Origin: Pseudomonadota bacterium
GTDB taxonomy: Bacteria > Bdellovibrionota_B > Oligoflexia > Oligoflexales > JAPPIL01
DNA: 8,389 bases
Direction: 5' to 3'
NCBI GenBank assembly: GCA_028877195.1
Contig: JAPPIL010000069.1
Coordinates: forward strand, 1 to 8,389
The notes under the pieces are model-generated. The model was not told the DNA's origin and searched no databases. It saw only the letters and a program-made list of their open reading frames with translations. This document shows, one piece after another, positions 1 to 6,820 of this stretch. Numbering within the stretch: the stretch's first letter is position 1; the number at the start of each line of letters is the position of its first letter. A program made the translations under genes and the position numbers.

Positions 1-93
1 TCTTTTTTTTTTCCCCCAAAATCCCTGGCCCCCCCCCCCAACCCTCCCGCGGGGGGCCCACCCGCCCCTTTCCCCGCTTTCCGTGGCGGGGCC
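1..93. other. Low-complexity, probably unreliable terminal sequence
   Basis: This stretch is dominated by long T, C and G runs and carries no gene, RNA or readable repeat. Its last 25 or so bases, just before the IS end, resemble a damaged copy of the reverse complement of the sequence beyond the matching IS end on the right (around 8324-8335): both have a TTC(C)G..GG run followed by AAAGCCCTCCG. I infer low-quality or misassembled sequence from inside an IS copy rather than real unique DNA. Confidence 0.6.
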
Positions 94-139
94 AAAGCCC
101 TCCGCATACTAAAAAGATGTTAGTTATGCAACAAAGCCC
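94..139. mobile_element. Inward-facing IS end (left copy), IS5/IS903-like terminus
   Basis: Bases 115-139 are a perfect 25-base inverted match to 8276-8300, and 94-104 (AAAGCCCTCCG) match 8313-8323; an A-rich spacer of slightly different length and sequence separates the two blocks. Read from the gene side outward, the terminus begins GGGCTTTGTTGCATAACT. From memory, this is close to the GGCTTTGTTG start of IS903-type (IS5 family) inverted repeats. Similarity runs beyond a normal 12-20 base terminal repeat, so both copies probably present the same end of the same IS, in opposite orientation. No transposase is contained in the window, so the family call is tentative. Confidence 0.7.
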
Positions 140-163
140 CAACAACTACCTTGTTTAGTTGCA

Positions 164-192
164 TTGCTTGAGCTTTAACAGGAAAATAATAA
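164..192 (+). promoter_or_regulatory. Candidate sigma-70 promoter for the small plus-strand gene
   Basis: TTGCTT (164-169) is followed after 17 bases by TAATAA (187-192), an acceptable -35/-10 pair. Transcription would begin near 199, leaving a leader of about 20 bases before the ATG at 219. A start there would exclude the more distal ATG at 159, in agreement with the signal peptide. The promoter lies just inside the IS end but does not appear to use IS sequence. Prediction by eye only. Confidence 0.4.
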
Positions 193-218
193 CAAGATCA
201 AGCAACGGTGGTGCAGCT

Positions 219-713
219 ATGAGGTGGATACTCTTATGTGTGATATTTGGAGCAAACCAGCTGTCTGCCGAACAAGTGCGTGTGCCAGAGCGATTTACCG
301 AACATAACCTCGCGTTAACAACCACCGATGCCCCTGCTGGTTACGAAGAGACTGTTCAAACGGTAGCGATAGGGTCTTCTCGCTATATCGTCGGTGGCAT
401 TATCGGCACAACCTTTGGCATGGGGTTAGGGCACATGGTGCAGCGTCGGTATTTTGTCAGTCGTGCCTGGTTTTATTCATTGATTCCAGCGGCAATCCTA
501 TCAGCTGCCGTGCTGGGTGGCATGCATACTACGCCCACACATAATAGCCAACAAGAATGGCAAAAAATAATGCTGCTTGCTTTGACCTTAAAGATTCCAG
601 AGATAATTCATGTCTGGTTGCCAGAAAACGCTCGTGAGGCTGCCGCGATCAAAAAGGTCAAATTTGCTCCCGTCTTGACGATCAATGCCGCTGGCTTCGC
701 TATCAACTTGTAA
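219..713 (+). CDS. Small exported or inner-membrane glycine-rich protein, function unknown
   Basis: I do not recognise a named family. The 164-residue product begins with a signal-like segment (MRWILLCVIFGANQLSA, probable cleavage after Ala17). It then has a polar stretch (18-55), a glycine-rich hydrophobic helix at 57-73 (Gly59, 60, 63, 67, 69, 71; GMGLGH), a second hydrophobic segment at 85-102 and a third, weaker one at 117-134. The tail 148-164 alternates polar and non-polar residues and could be a beta strand. An in-frame ATG at 159 gives 20 more residues but would bury the signal sequence behind a basic, polar leader; the GGTGG seven bases before 219 and the promoter position favour 219. 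The GMGLGHMVQ segment recalls small membrane proteins of Bdellovibrio-like bacteria (recollection only). It is the only plus-strand gene, and its end overlaps the end of fabD by 11 bases. Confidence 0.65.
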   Translation: MRWILLCVIFGANQLSAEQVRVPERFTEHNLALTTTDAPAGYEETVQTVAIGSSRYIVGGIIGTTFGMGLGHMVQRRYFVSRAWFYSLIPAAILSAAVLGGMHTTPTHNSQQEWQKIMLLALTLKIPEIIHVWLPENAREAAAIKKVKFAPVLTINAAGFAINL

Positions 714-1605
714 GACGGATAAACTCCTGTAACTGGCTATGCTTGGCGTAAGACTTGCCTTGCCAGTGCGGAAAAGACCGCAAGAGCGAAGTGAGCACGG
801 ACTTTGTTCCCACCTCTAGTGTAACATCGCAGTTAGCGGCGATGGCACTATCGATTGTCTGCGTCCACTGCACGGGATGACTGATTTGCTTGACCAAGTA
901 ATGCAGTTGGTAAGGTTCAACCAGGCCACGATAGTTGGAGATAACGGTATTGGCATTGGCGTTCAACTTACAAGCTAAAATCGGGGTCTGCATTTCCTCT
1001 TCGGCAGCCAGCATCAAACGTGAATGGAACGGGGCAGAAACTGGCACAGGCAAGCATTTGCACTTATTGCTCGCTAACAGCAACTCTTTTGCTTGTGCGA
1101 TGCCTGTGGGACTACCAGCCAGCACCGTTTGTTTAGGACTATTGAGATTCGCAATGTCGGTGTCCGTTGCAGCAGTTGCTTGCTTGATCGCTGCCAGATC
1201 AGCGCCGAGCACCGCCAGCATGATACCCGTGCCAACTGCTTTTTGCATTGCAGTGGCGCGCAACTGCACGAGTTTGCTAGCACTAGCCAATGATAGCTTG
1301 TCGCTCGCTACCAGTGCCGTTAGCTCACCGAGACTATGCCCAGCAAAAACTGTCGGCTGATAACCGCACTCACGTTTAAGAACTGTATGGTAGGCAATGC
1401 TCACTGCAAAGATACATGGTTGCGTGTTAATTGTTTGGGTCAATGTATCCGCATCGGCATGCAGACAAAGATGTCGGATACGAAGATGGGTTGTGTCTTC
1501 AATTTCTTCAAACACCGCTTGGCAGTAAGGAAAGTCGTCGAGCAGTTCCTTGCCCATGCCTGGATGTTGCGACCCCTGCCCAGGAAACATCGCAAGAATT
1601 CGCAT
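703..1605 (-). CDS. fabD: Malonyl-CoA:ACP transacylase (FabD)
   Basis: Transfers malonyl from CoA to acyl carrier protein in the cytoplasm, supplying the extender unit for type II fatty-acid synthesis. The 300-residue product matches the family's usual size (about 310). Visible landmarks are FPGQGSQ at 7-13 (Gln10 of the oxyanion hole), the nucleophile in GHSLGE (Ser91), Arg116 that binds the malonyl carboxylate, the catalytic His194 in APFHSRL, PVQW at 244-247 and the C-terminal EVG..SVLTSLL block at 264-275. One oddity is that the usual EVGPGKVL is EVGTKSVL here; this loop is not catalytic. The ATG at 1605 has an AGGAG seven bases upstream. It is the last gene of the unit, 36 bases after ftsA, where ftsZ would be expected. 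Its TGA lies inside the end of the convergent plus-strand gene, and I see no clear terminator. Confidence 0.95.
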   Translation of the reverse strand: MRILAMFPGQGSQHPGMGKELLDDFPYCQAVFEEIEDTTHLRIRHLCLHADADTLTQTINTQPCIFAVSIAYHTVLKRECGYQPTVFAGHSLGELTALVASDKLSLASASKLVQLRATAMQKAVGTGIMLAVLGADLAAIKQATAATDTDIANLNSPKQTVLAGSPTGIAQAKELLLASNKCKCLPVPVSAPFHSRLMLAAEEEMQTPILACKLNANANTVISNYRGLVEPYQLHYLVKQISHPVQWTQTIDSAIAANCDVTLEVGTKSVLTSLLRSFPHWQGKSYAKHSQLQEFIRLTS

Positions 1606-1612
1606 CCGTATG

Positions 1613-1617
1613 CTCCT
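1613..1617 (-). promoter_or_regulatory. Ribosome binding site of fabD
   Basis: AGGAG on the minus strand with a 7-base spacer to the ATG at 1605. It is one of the clearest Shine-Dalgarno sequences in this operon and fits fabD being separated from ftsA by 36 bases, so that it must be initiated independently rather than by stop-start coupling. Confidence 0.7.
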
Positions 1618-1641
1618 GTATTAGCTGTTTACCTGCACCAA

Positions 1642-2799
1642 CTAATGCGATAGCTCACGCAACCAATTGATAAATGCCCGCAGATAGGTGCTAGACTCGG
1701 CATGCGGTTGTGCGCCTACGACACAGCTATGCAACAAGCCCAAGACCGTAGCATACTTAAGATTGAAACTATCGCCAATATCCATACTGATTTTAGGCAC
1801 GATCTTGAACGCATTGAGGTGTAAGTAAGACTTTATGTAAGAAGCCAGTTCAGGCAACTGCGCTCCCCCGCCAGTCAAAGCAACTCCCGCTCGCAACATA
1901 CGATGGAATGGTGCTAACTCCTCCTCTAACAGCCCGACAAACTCATCTATGCGCGGTGCTAATACTGGGTAGACATCACGCCAGTTAATTTGTTTCTTAC
2001 TCTGGCTCAAGTCATACAAACTCAATGGTTTCATCAAATCGCTGGTCATCAACCCAAAGTGCTGCTTTACAAGCTCGGCATCTTGTTTAGAAATATGCAG
2101 GCCATAAGACAAGTCTTGTGTAATTAAATTGCCAGCTGTGGCGATGGAAAATGAATGCTGTGGAATACCGTCAATAAAAACGATACCATCTGAACTGCCG
2201 CCACCGATGTCAATTAACGCAACACCCATCTCCTTTTCAGTCTCGGTCAGAGTTACGCCCGAAGATGCGATCGACTCGGCGACAAATTTAGACACCTCTA
2301 AACCAGAGTCATTACAAAGACTCATAACATCTTCAAGGTAGAAGCGATCGGAATCAATGACAAAAAATTCTGCTTCCAACTGCTGCCCTCTGAACCCCAG
2401 CGGCTTGCGCAGCCACTCCCGCGCATCGATACGATAGCGCAAAGGTATCACATGCAGTATCTCACGATCAGGCTTCTCACTCTTAACCCGTTCCTGCAGG
2501 CTATTAAGCGTTCCTACAGCAATCTTCTCGCCATTTATTTTGATGCTCGCTTCAGCACGGTAGTAACGCAAGTGATTGCCCGTGATACCCACCGCTACCG
2601 ATTTGATCCGAGTGCTGAATTTTTTTTCGGCTGTCTCTAACAACTCCATCAACACCCATTTAGCAGCAGCAAAGTCAGCCAGCATCCCCTTTTTAATTCC
2701 CCCAGCAGGCAACTGACACAAGTCAACCTTGCGCTCGTTTTGACACATAGCCAAGCAGAACTTTGTTGTTCCCAAATCTAAAGCAAAATAGCTAGTCAT
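1642..2799 (-). CDS. ftsA: Cell division protein FtsA (actin-like Z-ring tether)
   Basis: FtsA is an actin/Hsp70-fold ATPase that anchors FtsZ filaments to the inner membrane and recruits later divisome proteins. The 385-residue product has the expected parts: phosphate-1 loop DLGTTK (8-13), the inserted 1C (SHS2) domain around 85-160, the phosphate-2 motif IDIGGGSSDG (196-205), the adenosine loop LTGGGAQLP (308-316), and a C-terminal linker ending in an amphipathic helix (TYLRAFINWLREL, 371-383) of the kind that binds membrane. The usual DIGT is DLGT. Length is slightly below the E. coli protein (420), mostly from a shorter linker. Its ATG overlaps the ftsQ stop as ATGA (2799-2796); a GAGG two bases before the ATG is too close to act normally, so coupling is likely. 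No ftsZ follows: the next gene is fabD. Confidence 0.92.
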   Translation of the reverse strand: MTSYFALDLGTTKFCLAMCQNERKVDLCQLPAGGIKKGMLADFAAAKWVLMELLETAEKKFSTRIKSVAVGITGNHLRYYRAEASIKINGEKIAVGTLNSLQERVKSEKPDREILHVIPLRYRIDAREWLRKPLGFRGQQLEAEFFVIDSDRFYLEDVMSLCNDSGLEVSKFVAESIASSGVTLTETEKEMGVALIDIGGGSSDGIVFIDGIPQHSFSIATAGNLITQDLSYGLHISKQDAELVKQHFGLMTSDLMKPLSLYDLSQSKKQINWRDVYPVLAPRIDEFVGLLEEELAPFHRMLRAGVALTGGGAQLPELASYIKSYLHLNAFKIVPKISMDIGDSFNLKYATVLGLLHSCVVGAQPHAESSTYLRAFINWLRELSH

Positions 2800-3566
2800 T
2801 GCCTCGCTTTCTTGACAAAAGCCTTGCCATGATAGTCTAACTCTATCTTGGTGAGGTCTGTGCCTTTCTTCTGTGCTGCGGAAGTTATTGTCTTGAGCTT
2901 GGCAAATTTTTTCTCGTAGGGGGCAAGCCCAAGAAACACCGACATAGATTTGGTTTTTAGCTTAAACCCACGATAATTCTCCCAAGTAATACTGGTCAAC
3001 TCATAGTCCTGCGCCAAGCGCAAAACAGATAGTGCCGTAGCGATGTTTTGTTGTTCCTGTTGGTTTAGCTTAAGGCTACCACGTGCCGTAGTCTTGTATC
3101 TTTGCTGCGGTGCTAATACCCCGATCAATTCAGGCAACGCTTGCGTGTCCCAATAACCATAGACCTCCCCCTTACTACTGATAAGCCGATAATCCTCTCC
3201 GACCCTCACTCGCAAGCGCGGGTGTCGCACCTCAACATAGATTACCACACTGTCATTATCTGTTTGGATTAAGTTAACCGCCGCGAAATGATAGTTTTCC
3301 TGCAATGTGTCCACCGCATCCTGCAAGTGCAGGCGAGAGCCAGTCGCAAGGGTTTCTTGAGCGGTCTTGATAATTTCTGCTCGTAACATATCAGGAACTT
3401 CCTGCGCATCAAGCGACAACACCTCAACCTGCCAATTGCGCGGCGGTCTTTGCTCAACAATACGATAGAGAGCCACCAGCATAACCCCAACCACTACCAC
3501 ATAGCCTACCAAACGCAGCCGCTTACTACGCTGTCTTGTGCGTTGTTTTTTTAAAACTTCCTTCAT
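2796..3566 (-). CDS. ftsQ: Cell division protein FtsQ (POTRA domain)
   Basis: FtsQ is a bitopic inner-membrane protein that links FtsK/FtsA-side components to FtsB/FtsL in the periplasm. The 256-residue product has a basic cytoplasmic tail (1-18, rich in Lys/Arg), one membrane helix (about 19-37), a POTRA-like domain (about 45-115, ending in VVIYVEVRHPRLRVRV) and a periplasmic beta domain (116-254) ending in a short LDYHGKAFVKK strand. The frame stays open upstream to an ATG at 3740, but that would add 58 residues lying wholly inside ftsW and before the basic tail. The ATG at 3566 overlaps the ftsW stop as ATGA, which is decisive for this start. Sequence similarity in this family is weak, so the call rests on architecture plus position between ftsW and ftsA. 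Nearby Shine-Dalgarno sequence is weak, again pointing to coupling. Confidence 0.88.
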   Translation of the reverse strand: MKEVLKKQRTRQRSKRLRLVGYVVVVGVMLVALYRIVEQRPPRNWQVEVLSLDAQEVPDMLRAEIIKTAQETLATGSRLHLQDAVDTLQENYHFAAVNLIQTDNDSVVIYVEVRHPRLRVRVGEDYRLISSKGEVYGYWDTQALPELIGVLAPQQRYKTTARGSLKLNQQEQQNIATALSVLRLAQDYELTSITWENYRGFKLKTKSMSVFLGLAPYEKKFAKLKTITSAAQKKGTDLTKIELDYHGKAFVKKARQ

Positions 3567-4684
3567 GCTTGTCCAGTCTGCCTCTTTCCATTTTGACACT
3601 CTTTTGCCAATCTTGCGAGCACACCAGCTGCGATGAAAAATACCAGCAGTGATGATGACCCGCTGCTCACAAAGGGTAATGGCAAGCCTTTCGTTGGCAA
3701 TAAACCAGTTACAACTCCCATATTGAACAGGGCTTGGCAAGTAATCAAAGTCGTAATACCAAACGCCAAATAACGATGAAACCTATTGTCGGTGAGTGAG
3801 ACCACCCTAAAACCAAGATAACTGATGTAAAAAAATAAACCCCAAACAAAGAACACCCCTAACAAGCCCAGCTCTTCCCCAATTACTGACATAATAAAAT
3901 CTGTGTGGGCTTCTGGCAAAAAGAATAGCTTTTGTTTTGATTCTCCAAGCCCTGTGCCGAACAGCCCGCCATTTTGAAAGGCAAGATAACTCTGCACGAT
4001 CTGAAAACCACCTGCTTGTAACTGCGACCAGGGATCTAGAAAAATTGTCAGCCGTTTAAAACGGTAGGGCGAAAAAATTATCGCCACCGCAACGAACAAG
4101 ACCGCATTACCGAGAAAAAAAATCAGATAACGAGAGTTAAGCCCTGCTACATACAACATCAAAAAACAGGTCGTGAACAGCATCACTGTTGCACCAAAAT
4201 CAGGCTGGAGCATGATCAACCCACAAACCAGCGCGATAGGAAAAACATTTTGGAATACATGAGCGAACTTTTCCAGATTACAGGCATGCCGACTGATGTT
4301 TTTAGCGATAAAAAACACCAGCGCCAGTTTTGCTAACTCGGCGGGCTGAAACCTCAACCCCATAACCTGTAGCCAACGTGCTGCTCCGCCTACCTTGACT
4401 GCCAATGTTGGGATCATCAATAGACTCAGCAACACCAATGCCACACCCATCAAAATTAACGGCGCACGATCAAGGTATGCGATCGGTAGGTGCTGAATCA
4501 ACATAACTAGCATAATCGCAAACAAACAGACTGCCGCATGCTTAACAAGATATAAGTATGGGTTACCATACTGCTCCATCGCCCGTGTAGACGACGCAGC
4601 GTATATCTCCACGATGCCAATAAGGGTGAGGATTATACTAGCGATGATAATCTGATGCGAAAAGGTTTGTTGGTTGCGGCTCAC
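3563..4684 (-). CDS. ftsW: SEDS peptidoglycan glycosyltransferase FtsW
   Basis: FtsW polymerises lipid II into glycan strands at the septum together with a class B PBP (FtsI). The 373-residue protein is mostly hydrophobic with about ten membrane helices, starting at 11-30. SEDS landmarks are GGAARWL (99-105), FQPAELAKL (112-120), QPDFGAT (160-166), GLFGTGLGESKQKLFFLPEAHTD with the presumed catalytic Asp262, IGEELG (268-273) and PTKGLPLPFVSSGSSSL (330-346). The PTKG..LPF and ESK..LPEAHTDFI blocks favour FtsW over RodA, as does the ftsQ neighbour. The common SYGGSS is SSGSSS. The start is GTG at 4684, overlapping the stop of the upstream gene as GTGA; I see no good Shine-Dalgarno sequence, so expression probably depends on upstream translation. 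murG and murC, commonly next to ftsW, are absent. Confidence 0.95.
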   Translation of the reverse strand: MSRNQQTFSHQIIIASIILTLIGIVEIYAASSTRAMEQYGNPYLYLVKHAAVCLFAIMLVMLIQHLPIAYLDRAPLILMGVALVLLSLLMIPTLAVKVGGAARWLQVMGLRFQPAELAKLALVFFIAKNISRHACNLEKFAHVFQNVFPIALVCGLIMLQPDFGATVMLFTTCFLMLYVAGLNSRYLIFFLGNAVLFVAVAIIFSPYRFKRLTIFLDPWSQLQAGGFQIVQSYLAFQNGGLFGTGLGESKQKLFFLPEAHTDFIMSVIGEELGLLGVFFVWGLFFYISYLGFRVVSLTDNRFHRYLAFGITTLITCQALFNMGVVTGLLPTKGLPLPFVSSGSSSLLVFFIAAGVLARLAKECQNGKRQTGQA

Positions 4685-5799
4685 ATATACAAGTCTACCA
4701 GTATCGGATAATGGTCGCTAAATCCAGCGTCCCCAGCAGTTGTCGCAGCATTGTTGTAGCGCTTTGGAACATTCTTGATAACTGAGCCACGATGATAATC
4801 ACCGTCGCGATCATAAACGAAAGTATCACGCATGAATGGCGGTGCAAAAATTCTAAAACTTGGCACATCAACCTCAAGCCCGCGACCATCACGCAAGTGT
4901 TGATTGACAAACAACCTATCTAACGAAGACCAATTCATGCTCGGTGGATAAAAACTCGTGCCAAACGGCATGCTTATCTTGTCTTCCCAAGGGACATCCT
5001 TATGACGGCGAAAAGCCGTCTCAAGATCAGTGAGGGTTCGAGCAAAAAAATCCTCTCGAAATGGATGTGGGTAATCGCGATCCAAGACATTGAAATCCCC
5101 GATCGCCATCACCGCCGCATTGCGATCTTTCAGCAAACGCTCCTTGATCAAGGAAATCAATGTCCTTGAACTGGCAAGACGATACTCCGACGGACTGGCT
5201 GGCGATGCCCAGTGCGCCACATATACATATAGAGACTGACCATTAACCTTGAACTCTACCTCCAGCATCGGACGCAGATGCGATGTGCGCAAACGCTTGT
5301 CTTGTGCACTCCCAATCATATGCTCGCTATGGCGAACATACTTGAGCCAACTGCTATCGCGATAAAGCAAGGCAACATCTATACCACGCTTGTCATTGCC
5401 ACTAGCGATGACCATGCCACGATAGCCAACCTTTTTCGCAAGTTGTGCTAATACATTGCGGTTCTCTATTTCGGCTAAACCGATAATGTCAGGATTGCCA
5501 GCCGCAGCGATGACCTTGGCTATTTGGTCGATCTTTAATGCTAGTTTGTCATCGTTCCAATCAGTTTCTAAACAGCTCTTCAAATAGCGCTTATTGCTGC
5601 TTGTCTTTTTGCACATCGCATGCTTGTTCGGATAATCACTTGGCAGATATTGCCAATCGGCCTTGCCTTTATCATGCTTGGCATCAAACAAATTCTCAAC
5701 ATTGTAGAACATGACCTGTGCACGCGTACCCCGCTGTAGCTCTGCAGCAGGCGATGCCGCCGAAAATAAAAAAGATAATATAAGCAACAGGATAAGCAT
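4681..5799 (-). CDS. Exported endonuclease/exonuclease/phosphatase (EEP) family protein
   Basis: A metal-dependent phosphoesterase of the DNase I/exonuclease III fold; substrate unknown (nucleic acid, phospholipid or sugar phosphate are all possible). The 372-residue product has the family motifs in order: FYNVENLFD (31-39, Asn33), GLAEIEN (107-113, Glu110), KRGIDVALLY (137-146, Asp141), AHW (195-197, His196), IGDFN (233-237, Asp235/Asn237), LDRLFV (293-298, Asp294) and SDHYP (361-365, Asp362/His363). All catalytic positions are present, so it should be active. A hydrophobic leader (1-19, LLLILSFLFSAASPAA) predicts export, though it has no basic residue before the hydrophobic core; an in-frame TAA two codons upstream rules out a longer start. 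No Shine-Dalgarno sequence is seen. It starts 55 bases after the lipoprotein gene and its stop overlaps ftsW, so it is tied to division genes, an unusual position for this family. Confidence 0.88.
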   Translation of the reverse strand: MLILLLILSFLFSAASPAAELQRGTRAQVMFYNVENLFDAKHDKGKADWQYLPSDYPNKHAMCKKTSSNKRYLKSCLETDWNDDKLALKIDQIAKVIAAAGNPDIIGLAEIENRNVLAQLAKKVGYRGMVIASGNDKRGIDVALLYRDSSWLKYVRHSEHMIGSAQDKRLRTSHLRPMLEVEFKVNGQSLYVYVAHWASPASPSEYRLASSRTLISLIKERLLKDRNAAVMAIGDFNVLDRDYPHPFREDFFARTLTDLETAFRRHKDVPWEDKISMPFGTSFYPPSMNWSSLDRLFVNQHLRDGRGLEVDVPSFRIFAPPFMRDTFVYDRDGDYHRGSVIKNVPKRYNNAATTAGDAGFSDHYPILVDLYM

Positions 5800-5854
5800 A
5801 AATTAGACAGTGAACTACTCGACAAATTTAAGCAAGTATTATTCACGAACAGCG

Positions 5855-6820
5855 CTATTCATCACGCAAAAGAGGATTTTCTTTCTTGTAGCGAGCACTA
5901 AACTCACAGTCGAGGTCTTTTTTTATGCCAACCAATAAGTGATAAACCCCCGAATGTTCTCTCGCCGTATACTGCCATTCATCGTTGGTCAGATGCTGAT
6001 AGTTGTTTAAGTAGGCTTCTTCCGCACTCCCCCATGTATAAAGAACCTTGCGCCCGTCATCAAAGTATTTCTTGTTCAAATCAAATAGCTTGAAATAAAG
6101 ATGAAAGCCTCCATCAGCGAAAATAAACCAACGCATTGTTGAGGCAACGATGCCACCGCCCGCCAACCATGCAGCGATACGCTTGAGGCGATGCCTGTCT
6201 TCCTTACTAAACTTTTCCAACAACCGCCGCCGCTGCTGTTCACTGTTAAGTTTTTGTAGGGCTTTTGCACGTTTTGCGGCTTTAGCAGCACGATTGAAGT
6301 ATCTAATATACTCCTCGGCCCTGATGAACAGCCGCCAAGACTTAATGCCTAACAGGACACTTGCCGTTAGAACGACAGCACCTCCAGCTACCAAGCCTGC
6401 TTTCGCGACATTGCGCAACAACTTGTTGCGCTCAAGACTTTTGGTATCAGGCATTGTGATAAACACCGCACTGCTGGCATTGCCTTCGCTATTTTTAGCA
6501 ACGAAAGGGTTGTAGCATATCTCCTTATCGCCCAATAACCCGTCCACTATCTCCCCGTATCGACTTGTATCTATAGCACCTCGGTCTACTGGTGAGGTCG
6601 CCATCAGCTCATGCATAGCAAACTGCTCACGCATGGCACTGCGGTCGCACAAAAGAAACTGATAAGCCTCGACCTGTTTGCCATCGACCACTACCTGCAT
6701 TGCCTGTAGACCGAGAACATGCTGAACATCATGCACTGCTTTTGTTTCACTTGTTAAATCTTGCTTCCCCCCACAAGCAACAGCCAAGACCATGATGGTA
6801 ATTATCCATGCCACCTTCAT
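5855..6820 (-). CDS. Putative lipoprotein with two membrane helices, function unknown
   Basis: I recognise no family. The 321-residue product starts with a short basic end, a hydrophobic core and VLAVAC (Cys16), which resembles a lipobox although the -3 residue is Ala rather than Leu/Val. Residues about 17-136 are soluble, with Cys58 and Cys102 possibly paired. A hydrophobic helix follows at about 138-159, a strongly basic, helix-forming stretch at 160-214 (KAAKRAKALQ, EQQRRRLLEKF, KEDRHRLKR), a second helix at 215-235, and a soluble C-terminal part. Under the positive-inside rule this gives both ends in the periplasm and the basic loop in the cytoplasm. The ATG at 6820 shares its A with the pepQ stop (TGATG) and has GAGGTG five bases upstream; a TTG one codon earlier is possible but less likely. 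Its place ahead of an exported phosphoesterase and ftsW hints at an envelope role (inference). Confidence 0.75.
   Translation of the reverse strand: MKVAWIITIMVLAVACGGKQDLTSETKAVHDVQHVLGLQAMQVVVDGKQVEAYQFLLCDRSAMREQFAMHELMATSPVDRGAIDTSRYGEIVDGLLGDKEICYNPFVAKNSEGNASSAVFITMPDTKSLERNKLLRNVAKAGLVAGGAVVLTASVLLGIKSWRLFIRAEEYIRYFNRAAKAAKRAKALQKLNSEQQRRRLLEKFSKEDRHRLKRIAAWLAGGGIVASTMRWFIFADGGFHLYFKLFDLNKKYFDDGRKVLYTWGSAEEAYLNNYQHLTNDEWQYTAREHSGVYHLLVGIKKDLDCEFSARYKKENPLLRDE

Noticed and set aside
159..218. Longer start for the plus-strand gene at 159
   Set aside because: It would put a polar, basic stretch ahead of a good signal sequence; the best promoter's start point lies downstream of 159.
767..782. 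TGCGG-loop-CCGCA hairpin as a terminator for the plus-strand gene
   Set aside because: Only a 5-bp stem, no following T-run, and it lies within fabD coding sequence.
935..1360. Open plus-strand frame of 141 codons inside fabD
   Set aside because: It is a shadow of fabD on the other strand: low complexity, no Shine-Dalgarno sequence, no recognisable domain.
3567..3740. N-terminal 58-residue extension of FtsQ from an ATG at 3740
   Set aside because: It lies entirely within ftsW in another frame, precedes the typical basic tail, and the ATGA overlap at 3566-3563 gives a normal FtsQ start.
6150..6515. Open plus-strand frame of 121 codons antisense to the lipoprotein gene
   Set aside because: Composition (Arg, Ala, Leu, Ser rich) reflects the complement of the basic loop and helices; no independent support.
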